From NCBI RefSeq assembly GCF_020510445.1, contig NZ_JAHBAG010000001.1, positions 348,501 to 412,500 of the forward strand: DNA of 64,000 nt. Reading direction: 5' to 3'. A model generated the notes under the pieces. That model saw only the letters and a program-made list of their open reading frames with translations. It was not told the DNA's origin and did no database searches. Made by a program: the position numbers and the translations under genes. Source of the DNA: Hydrogenophaga taeniospiralis. GTDB lineage: Bacteria > Pseudomonadota > Gammaproteobacteria > Burkholderiales > Burkholderiaceae_C. Of the stretch, positions 7,884 to 15,246 are shown in pieces (within the stretch, counting starts at the first letter, position 1; each line of letters opens with the position of its first letter).

Positions 7884-8816
7884 TTAGCCCCTCTTTGGCG
7901 GGCGCCTCAAAAAAATTAGAAAGCCCCGCTCAGTGGGGCTTCTGCGTGGGCCGTCCGAAGCGAATTCGGGCGAACTTTCACGGTCACTGACAAGTGCCGC
8001 GACATTTGGGGTACTGGGAGCACCCCAGAACTCGCCGCCGGCGTTGGCTCCTCGTTTGGAGGGTCGCTTGACCATCGAGCCGCCGCAAACCGGGCAAGCG
8101 GGCGTGGTTTGCGCGGGCGCTGACGTCACCGGAGTCGGGCTTGGCGCACCCACAAGCTTCTTGAGGGTCCGGGAATCCACCAGTTTGATAGACCGGCCCT
8201 CGGCGAAGGCTTCGGTGTCCGCCGTGAACTCTCCGGAGGCGACCACGAACCCGCCGACAGCACCCTCTGCGGCCATGACGCCGTACAGCTCCCGGACAAT
8301 CGCCACGCCCACCTGGTAGGTGCGCCAGTGCTTGCACTGCACCAGGTACTTGTCCTTGCCGAGGTACGGCTCCAGGTCAACTTCGCCGTCGGGACCGGCG
8401 CCACCTCGTTCGACCACACGGCAGCCTTTCCGCCGGAATGCTTCCACCACCAGGCCTTCAAATTCCGCCCAGTTCAGCTTGGACACCTCCGAAGAGGTTG
8501 GGTCTGCTGCTACTCGGGCATGGATATCCTTTTGGCGCCAGCGCCGAAAGAACGACACGCTGGACCCCAAAAGCAGAACGACCGGAAGCAGGTATTGCAA
8601 GAAGCCGGCAACTTGGCGGCTGACGTTGCCGAACATGAAAGTCAGCGAGTCCGCAGGATTTTTCATGTCCAGGACCGGGGGCTCGGTTCCCGCGTACCAG
8701 TGGAGCACAGAGAAGGCCAGCAGAGCGAGGATTGCCCCAACCTGCCAGGGGAGCAGAGCTGCGATGTCAAAGAGTAGTTCAAGACCGGATTCGTCGCGGG
8801 AGTGCCTACGTGCCAT
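7884..8816 (-). CDS. Membrane-anchored Mrr-like restriction endonuclease, probable C-terminal frameshift
   Basis: Two N-terminal hydrophobic segments (about residues 26-45 and 75-95) anchor a PD-(D/E)XK domain of the Mrr type: GPDGEVDL followed by KYLVQCKHW supplies the D-QxK active site. A C-terminal topoisomerase-like zinc ribbon begins CPVCGGSMVKR. The ribbon breaks at GEFWG: the open frame continues APSTPN, but shifting frame at the GGGG/CCCC run near 8023-8026 gives GCSQYPKCRGT and a stop at 7984. One base appears missing, by mutation or sequencing error. The terminator at 7909-7941 lies within the extended frame, so the ancestral stop was almost certainly 7984. Related proteins act against foreign or modified DNA; that role here is inference. 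Divergent from the CoiA-like gene. Confidence 0.75.
   Translation of the reverse strand: MARRHSRDESGLELLFDIAALLPWQVGAILALLAFSVLHWYAGTEPPVLDMKNPADSLTFMFGNVSRQVAGFLQYLLPVVLLLGSSVSFFRRWRQKDIHARVAADPTSSEVSKLNWAEFEGLVVEAFRRKGCRVVERGGAGPDGEVDLEPYLGKDKYLVQCKHWRTYQVGVAIVRELYGVMAAEGAVGGFVVASGEFTADTEAFAEGRSIKLVDSRTLKKLVGAPSPTPVTSAPAQTTPACPVCGGSMVKRPSKRGANAGGEFWGAPSTPNVAALVSDRESSPEFASDGPRRSPTERGFLIFLRRPPKRG
7909..7941 (-). terminator. Intrinsic terminator of the Mrr-like gene
   Basis: On the minus strand AAGCCCC-loop-GGGGCTT is followed by TCTAATTTTTTT. It sits 43 nt beyond the ancestral stop at 7984 and just inside the left cassette end, so transcription stops before leaving the element. Confidence 0.75.
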
Positions 8817-8895
8817 GGGAGATTTCTGATGTGTTTCGACGTAGGCGTATAGCCAACAGCTTGAGCCGCCCTCCGCATGGCTCTACCATCCTTCA

Positions 8896-10191
8896 ATGGG
8901 AGTTCAATTCAGCTATGGCATTCGTGACGGAGCGATGGTCTACGTCGGAAACCTCCACGAACCAGATGACAGAGGTCTTGCATGCAGGTGCGTCTGTCGG
9001 GATTGCAAGCGCGAGCTGGCGGCGCACCTGGGGGCCAAGCAGAGCTGGCACTTCCAGCACAAGGCGAGCGACCTGGCCTGTAACCCGCAGCCGATGTCGC
9101 TTCTCCATGCGTACGTCCGAGACTCGCTTGCACGCCGGAAAACGATTACTTTGCCCGACCTCAAGGAGGACCACCATGTCCTGGAGCTGGGCCGGCAATG
9201 GCCGGTGCCAGTTCGGATTCCCGCTACGACCGTAGATGTCGAGTCTGGACGGGCGGAGGTCTGGTCGGACGGGATTCAGCCCGATGTCGTCTACAAACTC
9301 GCCACCGGCGAAACAATCGCGATAGAGGTGAAGTTAACCCATGCGGTCGACGAAGAAAAGGTCACCAAGCTGAAGAAGCAGTTCAGCAAGAGCCTGGAGC
9401 TGGACGTGTCTGACCTTCCAGCGACGGGTATCGGTGCAGATGAGCTAGACGCTGTTCTGGCGGACTCACGGCGGTGGACGTGGCTTCATTCCCACTGGGT
9501 GACCACGATTCTCTCGCGCGCCCGAGGTGACATCACCTGGGCCAACAAGGCGTGGCGGCCGTCTTCGAACCCCTTGCCGGAGCCGTCACCCCAACCCCCT
9601 GCTTCAAAGAAACTCGACTTGGTGGCAAGGCGCATAGTCTGGGCCAAGGCAGCGCTGGGGCAGCGAAGTGCACAGGAGCACTCGGCCGAATCGAATCAAG
9701 CGTGGCTTGGCAGCCTAGCCAAAGAAGACCGCGCTGCAATTTCGTGCGTTCAACTAGGCCTGGACCCCAAAAGGCTTCCCGCCTACTTCACACAGAGGCT
9801 GGAGGGGCGCTGCTCAGGGCCCTTCGAACATCACGGCTACTCGTGGCAGCCGGTGGTTTTCATGAAGTGGGGGCTGCACCGCGAGCCATTCACCGCCACA
9901 GAAGTAGCCGAATGGGCGGCGCTTGCTATGCCCGACCGCATCGGCTCCCTGGGTGGGCCGGTCTCCCTCAACGGGTTTTCCAGGCCGGCGGCCGTGCTCC
10001 ACTTGCTGCTGCGGAACTGGGCGGCCCAGGGGCTCCTCGTGGCGCAAGGGGGTCCCCGGCCTGAGTCGATTACCTTCCGGGCAGCCTTTGCCAGGAAGGC
10101 CGACCTGACCGCTCACCTGAATCCGGGTCAAACGGCCCGAGGTACCGCCAGAGACTCCACCTCCTACCCCTTGGGAAATGCCACCACGTAG
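8896..10191 (+). CDS. CoiA-like nuclease-family protein
   Basis: 431-aa protein resembling the competence protein CoiA/DUF6035 group. The N-terminal region has a zinc-type pattern (CVCRDCKREL then WHFQHKASDLAC, residues about 32-62). It is followed by a PD-(D/E)XK-like core in which IQPDVVYKL and IAIEVKLTH (about residues 120-155) give the D...ExK residues. The C-terminal 250 residues are poorly conserved and of unknown function. It is divergent from the Mrr-like gene across an 80-bp gap that must hold both promoters, and precedes two unknown genes in the same direction. The residue pattern suggests DNA cleavage or processing; biological role is inferred only. Confidence 0.7.
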   Translation: MGVQFSYGIRDGAMVYVGNLHEPDDRGLACRCVCRDCKRELAAHLGAKQSWHFQHKASDLACNPQPMSLLHAYVRDSLARRKTITLPDLKEDHHVLELGRQWPVPVRIPATTVDVESGRAEVWSDGIQPDVVYKLATGETIAIEVKLTHAVDEEKVTKLKKQFSKSLELDVSDLPATGIGADELDAVLADSRRWTWLHSHWVTTILSRARGDITWANKAWRPSSNPLPEPSPQPPASKKLDLVARRIVWAKAALGQRSAQEHSAESNQAWLGSLAKEDRAAISCVQLGLDPKRLPAYFTQRLEGRCSGPFEHHGYSWQPVVFMKWGLHREPFTATEVAEWAALAMPDRIGSLGGPVSLNGFSRPAAVLHLLLRNWAAQGLLVAQGGPRPESITFRAAFARKADLTAHLNPGQTARGTARDSTSYPLGNATT

Positions 10192-10307
10192 AGAACGCCT
10201 CGGCCCCTCCGTGCAGGACGCCTCAATTTGGCGCAGCTCGTAGCCCCTGCGCCCCCGAGAGGCGCTCGTAGCTCTGATAAGCTGGTATGCAAAGGGAGGA
10301 CGAATCG

Positions 10308-11243
10308 ATGTCAAACGCCAAAACGCACATCCTTTGGGTTGTCGCGCTTTATGCCGCTGCTGCCCTGGCGGTCCTTATTTCCGTTTCAGGGGTGCTTTCA
10401 ACCGGCGGCTGGCTGCCACTTCTGGTACTGGCGCCGATGCTGGGGTTGCTGCTGCCGCCCCTTCGCAACAAGGTTGACCCCCGTGAGCGCTACCTGCCCG
10501 GGCCCAAGTGGAGCCTCGGAGTGGCGTTTGTCTTGGCGATGTTCCAGGCGGGGCTCTTTGGCCAGCACGCCTCCGGCGTTGAGGCGGAAAAAGAAGCCAT
10601 CCGCCTGCAAGAAGCCGCGGAGCGAGCGGCGAGCGCGAAACGCAGGCTAACCGATGAGTATGCGAGTGACAAGGCGCAGATTCTTGGACAGGTGGAAAGC
10701 CTACTGACATCGAATCAGCCGAGAGAGGCTGCCGCGCTGGCGACCAAGTACATCGGCGTTAGCAAGGACCCCGACCTCGCCCGGCTGAAGAGCCGTGCGG
10801 ACATGGCTGTGATGCGACTGGAACTCGACAACGAAGCAGCGGTTCCCCTCGCCCGCAGAGCGCAAATCTACAAGACGCTGATGCAGGAAGAGCCCGGCAG
10901 CTTCGCGCGGTACCAGGGGAAGCTCAAAGAGGTCACCGCTGCCTTGGAAGCGGAGAGGCAAGCCGCGGCGAGGGCTGCGGAGCAGGCTGCCCTCGAAGCC
11001 AGCATCAAGGGCCAGTTCTCAGGGTGGGACGGCTCCCATCGCAATGTCGAAGCAGCACTGAAGGCCCGGATGAAAAATCCGAAGAGCTATGAGCACGTCG
11101 AAACCGGATACACCGTCGGTGCCGGCTCAATTACCGTGGTCACAACCTACCGAGGGACCAACGGATTTGGCGCAGTTGTGACCAACCAAGCCATAGCCAC
11201 TGTGGACATGGCGGGCAACGTTCTAACGCTCTCGGGGCTTTGA
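10308..11243 (+). CDS. Unknown membrane protein with coiled coil and C-terminal domain
   Basis: 311 aa from the ATG at 10308, supported by GGGAGGA eight nt upstream (an in-frame ATG at 10287 has no such site). Two hydrophobic segments lie at about residues 5-28 and 35-52 and a third weak one near 70-85, followed by a long charged, Ala/Glu/Arg-rich helical region (about 90-230) likely to form a coiled coil. The last 80 residues form a compact domain with WDGSHRNVE, MKNPKSYEHVET and TTYRGTNGFGAVVTN, a pattern I recall from bacterial and phage-associated hypothetical proteins. No catalytic motif is seen. Third gene of the cassette; function unknown. Confidence 0.65.
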   Translation: MSNAKTHILWVVALYAAAALAVLISVSGVLSTGGWLPLLVLAPMLGLLLPPLRNKVDPRERYLPGPKWSLGVAFVLAMFQAGLFGQHASGVEAEKEAIRLQEAAERAASAKRRLTDEYASDKAQILGQVESLLTSNQPREAAALATKYIGVSKDPDLARLKSRADMAVMRLELDNEAAVPLARRAQIYKTLMQEEPGSFARYQGKLKEVTAALEAERQAAARAAEQAALEASIKGQFSGWDGSHRNVEAALKARMKNPKSYEHVETGYTVGAGSITVVTTYRGTNGFGAVVTNQAIATVDMAGNVLTLSGL

Positions 11244-11280
11244 CCGATTCTTCACTCCAACCAACAAAGGACCCTCACAC

Positions 11281-11730
11281 ATGGAAGCCTCCACACTCAA
11301 ACCTTTGACCAAATGGCGCTGTGACGTCTGTGGCGAGCCAATCGAGTCCGTCGACGAGGGCTATGTCACGTGGCACGATCCCGCCAAAAGCGGCGCCCCC
11401 TATGGATTCAAGATAATTCATCAGGGAAAGTGCGACGACAGAAGAGCCAACCTTTCCGCAGCGCTGCGGGACTACGTGGGAACCGACGGCCTTGCGAAGT
11501 TGTTGTCGATTCTGAGCATCGGGCCGCTCAAGACGGCGCAGGGCCAATCCCCCCGAGTCGTCGGCGACCTGGATGAACTGGTTGACTTCATGCGGCGCGT
11601 GCAGACCCCCTATTACGAGGAAGCCCGTCAGCGGTTCTCCGAGGAGGAGGTGATGCATGACTTCTACGACTCCAACGAAGTGGCGCCCTACCTGCAGAGC
11701 AGGCTCAAGGCGATTGCTGCTGGGGACTGA
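11281..11730 (+). CDS. Unknown small putative zinc-binding protein
   Basis: 149 aa, 37 bp after the preceding gene. The N-terminus has WRCDVCGEPI (CxxC) and about 35 residues later HQGKCDD, a plausible C2HC-type metal site. The remainder is acidic and helical (DELVDFMRRVQTPYYEEARQRF). I do not recognise the family. As the last intact gene of the cassette it may work with the membrane protein before it; nothing further can be said. Confidence 0.6.
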   Translation: MEASTLKPLTKWRCDVCGEPIESVDEGYVTWHDPAKSGAPYGFKIIHQGKCDDRRANLSAALRDYVGTDGLAKLLSILSIGPLKTAQGQSPRVVGDLDELVDFMRRVQTPYYEEARQRFSEEEVMHDFYDSNEVAPYLQSRLKAIAAGD

Positions 11731-11766
11731 GAGTCGAGGCGAGGTTTGCTTGGCCCGTGCGCGGGT

Positions 11767-11970
11767 TTACGGCTTCTTGAAAAACTTCTCGGCCCAGTCC
11801 AGCTCGAGCGCAGGGGTTCCCTGAACTCCGACAAGTGTTTCGCCCTGCGCGAAGATTGTTGGCTCTCCTTCGGTAACAGAGATGGCCGGGCCAGTGTATT
11901 TCGGGTTTATCAAGTGCGCCCGGGGTGACCGGAAGGAAAATACCTTCGTGAAGCGACCAATCGCGCCCAA
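11767..11970 (-). pseudogene. Possible C-terminal gene remnant at the right end of the cassette
   Basis: An open minus-strand frame ending in ALELDWAEKFFKKP-stop reads like coding sequence (YTGPAISVTEGEPT, GETLVGVQGTP) but has no ATG or GTG start and no ribosome site; only a TTG at 11970 opens it. Upstream it runs into the right-end terminator. I read it as the tail of a lost passenger gene. The rest of the 11731-12055 gap holds the terminator, the inverted repeat and the target duplication. Confidence 0.3.
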
Positions 11971-12014
11971 AAAAAAGCGAAACTGACCTGCCCCACAAGG
12001 GGCCGTTCAGGTCA
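11969..12014 (-). terminator. Intrinsic terminator at the right end of the cassette
   Basis: Minus strand: TGACCTG, then CCCC/GGGG inside the stem, closing with CAGGTCA, followed by GTTTCGC and eight T. It stops transcripts entering from purC, replacing the terminator that the insertion moved away. Confidence 0.75.
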
Positions 12015-12020
12015 CGCTTG

Positions 12021-12042
12021 GGCCATCAGAGGCATAACACCC
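12021..12042 (-). repeat. Terminal inverted repeat, right
   Basis: 22-bp right end of the cassette, exact reverse complement of 7840-7861, immediately followed by the TTGTTGGG target duplication. Confidence 0.9.
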
Positions 12043-12050
12043 TTGTTGGG
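12043..12050. repeat. Target-site duplication, right copy
   Basis: TTGTTGGG, identical to 7832-7839, directly abutting the right inverted repeat and six bases from the purC stop codon. Confidence 0.85.
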
Positions 12051-12055
12051 AACGC

Positions 12056-12964
12056 TCAGCCCATCAGCCTCGTCAGCGCTTCCTGGTACTTGGCCGAGGT
12101 TTTCTCGATCACCTCCTTGGGCAGGCGCGGCGAGGGCGGCGTCTTGTCCCAGGGCTTGCCGCCGACCTGGGCGGTCTCCAGCCAGTCGCGCAGGAACTGC
12201 TTGTCGTAGCTGGGCGGGTTCTGGCCCACCACATAGCTCTCCAGCGGCCAGTAGCGCGAGCTGTCGGGTGTGAGCACCTCGTCCATCAGCACCAGCTTGC
12301 CGGCCTTGTCCAGACCGAACTCGAACTTGGTGTCCGCGATGATGATGCCCTTCTTGAGCGCGATCTCGGCCGCGGCCTTGTACAGCGCGATCGACACATC
12401 GCGGATCTGCGCGGCCAGCTCGGGGCCGATCATGGCCACGGTCTGCTCGAAGGTGATGTTCTCGTCGTGCTCGCCCATCGCCGCCTTGGCCGCCGGCGTG
12501 TAGATCGGCTCGGGCAGCTTGGAAGCGTTCATCAGCCCCTCGGGCAGCGGCACGCCACAGACCGAGCGGCTTTCCTGGTATTCCTTCCAGCCGCTGCCGG
12601 CCAGGTAGCCGCGCACCACGGCCTCGACCGGGATCGGCTTGAGGCGCTGCACCAGCATGGAACGGCCTTCGACCTGCGGCACCTCGGCGGGCGACACCAC
12701 GCTCTCGGGCGCCTCACCGGTGAGGTGGATCGGGCAGATGTTCAGGCCCTTGGGGCCGAGCTGGTCAAACCAGAACAGCGAGAGTTTGGTGAGCAGCCGG
12801 CCCTTGCCGGGGATCGGCTCGCCCATGATCACGTCGAAGGCGCTGATGCGGTCGGACGCCACCATGAGGATGCGGTCGTCGCCCACGGCGTAGTTGTCGC
12901 GCACCTTGCCGCGCGCGAGCAGGGGCAGGGAGTTCAGGGCGGAGGTGTGGAGGGCGGAAGTCAT
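12056..12964 (-). CDS. purC: Phosphoribosylaminoimidazole-succinocarboxamide synthase
   Basis: Purine biosynthesis: ATP-dependent joining of CAIR and aspartate to SAICAR. 302 aa from the ATG at 12964 ([20 protein letters not shown]), the usual start for betaproteobacterial PurC; an upstream ATG at 12991 would fall in the leader hairpin. GKVRDNY near residue 20 and SDRISAFDV near residue 40 form the ATP site, and [10 protein letters not shown] with [14 protein letters not shown] is the C-terminal SAICAR synthetase signature. The length (about 300 aa) is the longer betaproteobacterial form. It lies downstream of fba in the same direction with a hairpin between them; the cassette inserted six bases after its stop. 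Confidence 0.96.
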   Translation of the reverse strand: MTSALHTSALNSLPLLARGKVRDNYAVGDDRILMVASDRISAFDVIMGEPIPGKGRLLTKLSLFWFDQLGPKGLNICPIHLTGEAPESVVSPAEVPQVEGRSMLVQRLKPIPVEAVVRGYLAGSGWKEYQESRSVCGVPLPEGLMNASKLPEPIYTPAAKAAMGEHDENITFEQTVAMIGPELAAQIRDVSIALYKAAAEIALKKGIIIADTKFEFGLDKAGKLVLMDEVLTPDSSRYWPLESYVVGQNPPSYDKQFLRDWLETAQVGGKPWDKTPPSPRLPKEVIEKTSAKYQEALTRLMG

Positions 12965-12992
12965 GATCGGGCGCAGAAGAGTGACAGCCAAG

Positions 12993-13025
12993 AAAAAAGC
13001 CCGGTGACCGAACAGTCAACGGGCT
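12993..13025 (-). terminator. Hairpin with U-tract between fba and purC (terminator or attenuator)
   Basis: Minus strand: AGCCCG-T-TGAC, loop, GTCA-C-CGGGCT followed by six T. It ends only 29 nt before the purC ATG. That leaves too little room for a normal promoter after it, so it is either the fba terminator with a purC promoter overlapping it or a leader attenuator of purC. Confidence 0.7.
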
Positions 13026-13179
13026 CCGAACCATTCCGGGCGATTATCGCAGGTCGGTCGTGGGGTCAGACGATCCGGCGCCGGGCCGCTCCAAACCGAA
13101 TCAGCCCCCGGAGCCGGCATGGACCGGGTCCCGCCCCGGTCCAGGGGCAGCGACCCGCGCAGCGGTGGGGCGTGGGGGC

Positions 13180-14244
13180 TCAAACCACTTTCTGCGCCAG
13201 CTCACCCTGGGCGTACTTCGCGGCCATCACGCTTAAGCGTTCGCCCTTGATCTTGCTGCCCTGGCCTTCGCAGCCGAATTCCAGGTAGCGCGCCTTGCAC
13301 ACGGCCTTGGCGGCTTCGCGGGCGGGCTTGAGCCATTCTCGGGCGTCGAACTTCTCGGGGTTTTCGGCCAGGAACTTGCGCACCGCGCCGGTCATGGCCA
13401 TGCGGATGTCGGTGTCGATGTTGATCTTGCGCACGCCGTGCTTGATGGCTTCCTGGATCTCCTTGACCGGCACGCCATAGGTTTCCTTCATCGCACCGCC
13501 GTACTGGTTGATGATGGCGCGCAGCTCCGGCGGCACGCTGGACGAGCCGTGCATCACCAGGTGGGTGTTGGGGATGCGGGCGTGAATCTCTTTCACGCGG
13601 CTGATGGCCAGGATGTCGCCGGTGGGCGGGCGGCTGAACTTGTAGGCGCCGTGGCTGGTGCCGATGGCGATGGCCAGGGCGTCGAGCTGGGTGGCCTTGA
13701 CGAAGGTGGCGGCCTCTTCGGGGTCGGTCAGCATCTGGGAATGGTCCAGCTTGCCTTCGGCGCCGATACCGTCTTCTTCGCCGGCGTCACCGGTTTCCAG
13801 GTTGCCCAGGCAGCCGAGTTCGCCTTCCACGGTGACGCCGCTCCTGTGCGCCATTTCGACGACCTTGCGGGTCACGTCGACGTTGTAGTCGAAGCTGGCG
13901 GGCGTCTTGCCGTCTTCCATCAGCGAGCCGTCCATCATCACCGAGCCGAAGCCCAGGCCGATGGCGCCTTCGCAGACCTTGACGCTGGTGCCGTGGTCCT
14001 GGTGCATCACCATCGGGATGTGCGGATACATCTCGGCAGCGGCCTGGATCAGGTGTTTGATGAAGGCTTCACCCGCGTACTTGCGGGCGCCGGCCGAGGC
14101 TTGCAGGATGACGGGCGCGCCGACCTCATCGGCCGCGGCCATGACGGCCTGAACCTGTTCGAGGTTGTTGACGTTGAACGCCGGAATGCCGTAGCCGTTG
14201 GCGGCGGCGTGGTCGAGCAGTTCGCGCATGGAAACGAGAGCCAT
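13180..14244 (-). CDS. fba: Class II fructose-bisphosphate aldolase
   Basis: Zinc-dependent cleavage and formation of fructose-1,6-bisphosphate in glycolysis and gluconeogenesis (Calvin-type subtype, also called CbbA). 354 aa, the normal length. [10 protein letters not shown] near residue 80 gives the zinc and catalytic His/Asp, [12 protein letters not shown] the second metal-site region, GTSHGAYKF the phosphate loop and MHGSSSVP the dihydroxyacetone-phosphate site. The start [14 protein letters not shown] is canonical. pyk lies further upstream in the same direction; purC is downstream. Confidence 0.96.
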   Translation of the reverse strand: MALVSMRELLDHAAANGYGIPAFNVNNLEQVQAVMAAADEVGAPVILQASAGARKYAGEAFIKHLIQAAAEMYPHIPMVMHQDHGTSVKVCEGAIGLGFGSVMMDGSLMEDGKTPASFDYNVDVTRKVVEMAHRSGVTVEGELGCLGNLETGDAGEEDGIGAEGKLDHSQMLTDPEEAATFVKATQLDALAIAIGTSHGAYKFSRPPTGDILAISRVKEIHARIPNTHLVMHGSSSVPPELRAIINQYGGAMKETYGVPVKEIQEAIKHGVRKINIDTDIRMAMTGAVRKFLAENPEKFDAREWLKPAREAAKAVCKARYLEFGCEGQGSKIKGERLSVMAAKYAQGELAQKVV

Positions 14245-14450
14245 GAAAAATCCCCTAAGGCAAAGTTGGTAACCGGTCTGTAACTCGGGGGAATTTTACC
14301 GCCCGTGCGGTCGGCCATGAGCGCTCCGGTCGTAACGGTATGCACGCGCACCGCGCAGACACCATTCGTCACAAAACTCTGGGGAACTGCGGCCCCGGAA
14401 CCATGACCCCTTCCTGTTCGAATACAAACTGGAAGAGGAAGGAAGCATCC

Positions 14451-15218
14451 ATGCCATGTCGCACCCTGATCGCGGCGCTGACGTCTGCCGCAGCGCTGCT
14501 CGCGCCGACGCTCTCGCAAGCCCAGGTCACGCTCATCCCCGATGGGCAGTGGCGCTACCTGCTGACGGCCGGCGCCAACGTCTCGTCCGGCAACAACAAG
14601 GCCGGCTCGATGAACCTGGCGGCAGAGGGCGCCCAGCAGTCCCCCGACGACAAATGGACCTGGAGCGCCAAGGCCGACCGGGCGCAGAACGCGGGTGTGG
14701 CGACCACCGAGCGCTACGGCCTGCGCACCCAGTACGACCGCGATCTGTCGCCCGACTGGTTCGGCTTCGGTTCGGGCGAGACACTGCGCGACAAGCTGGC
14801 CAACATCGCGGCCCGGTATTCGCTGGCCAGCGGCCTGGGGCGCCACGTCTGGCGCGAAGACCGTGGCTACTTCGACGTGTCCGTCGGTCTGGGCTATTCG
14901 CACGACCGCTACGTCACCCCCACCGACATCAGAGGCACCCCGCGCGGCACCTACGGCCGGCTGGAGCTGGTGTTGGCGGAAGAGTCCAGCCACCGGCTGA
15001 CCGACACCACCAGCCTGCGCCAGAAGTTCAGCCTGTACCCGGACCTGCGCGAATCGGGCCGGTACCGCGCCGTGCTCGACACCGGCCTGACCGTGGCGAT
15101 GACCGAAGCGATGAACGTCACAGCGGGGTTGAGCTACCGCCACGACAGCAAGCCCGGCCCCGACATCAAGAAGGGCGACGCGATGTTCGTGACGGGGGTG
15201 TCGTTCCGGCTGGATTAG
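14451..15218 (+). CDS. DUF481-like outer-membrane protein
   Basis: 255 aa with a Sec signal peptide (LIAALTSAAALLAPTLSQAQ, cleavage after SQA). ATG at 14451 follows GAGGAAGGA at good spacing. The mature part alternates polar and aromatic residues (TAGANVSSGNNKAGSMNL; FDVSVGLGYSHDRY; VTAGLSYRHDSKPG) and ends in VSFRLD, as expected for a small outer-membrane beta-barrel of the YdiY/DUF481 group. Function is not known for most of this family. Monocistronic, between divergent fba and convergent pyk; a GC hairpin at 15227-15241 separates it from pyk but has no T-tract. Confidence 0.75.
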   Translation: MPCRTLIAALTSAAALLAPTLSQAQVTLIPDGQWRYLLTAGANVSSGNNKAGSMNLAAEGAQQSPDDKWTWSAKADRAQNAGVATTERYGLRTQYDRDLSPDWFGFGSGETLRDKLANIAARYSLASGLGRHVWREDRGYFDVSVGLGYSHDRYVTPTDIRGTPRGTYGRLELVLAEESSHRLTDTTSLRQKFSLYPDLRESGRYRAVLDTGLTVAMTEAMNVTAGLSYRHDSKPGPDIKKGDAMFVTGVSFRLD

Positions 15219-15246
15219 AAGAGTCACCCCCTGCGCGGGGGACGCC

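Larger units (their letters stand above)
7840..12042. mobile_element. Transposase-less mobile insertion cassette carrying nuclease genes
   Basis: A 4203-bp segment bounded by 22-bp perfect terminal inverted repeats (7840-7861 and 12021-12042) and flanked by an 8-bp direct repeat. Inside are four genes: a membrane-anchored Mrr-like endonuclease, a CoiA-like nuclease, a membrane/coiled-coil protein and a small putative zinc-binding protein, plus a gene remnant. None has a recognisable transposase or recombinase domain. Intrinsic terminators near both ends insulate the cassette. Elements with insertion-sequence ends and passenger genes but no transposase are called mobile insertion cassettes (MIC) and depend on a transposase in trans. 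Joining the flanks through one TTGTTGGG copy restores a simple purC/dehydrogenase convergent gap, which supports insertion. The parent IS family is unknown; the 8-bp duplication would suit IS1595, ISL3, IS66 or IS256 relatives. Confidence 0.85.

Noticed and set aside
15227..15241. CCCCC-TGCGC-GGGGG hairpin between the DUF481 gene and pyk as a terminator
   Set aside because: No T-tract on either strand; kept only as a partial resemblance to the dispersed repeat.
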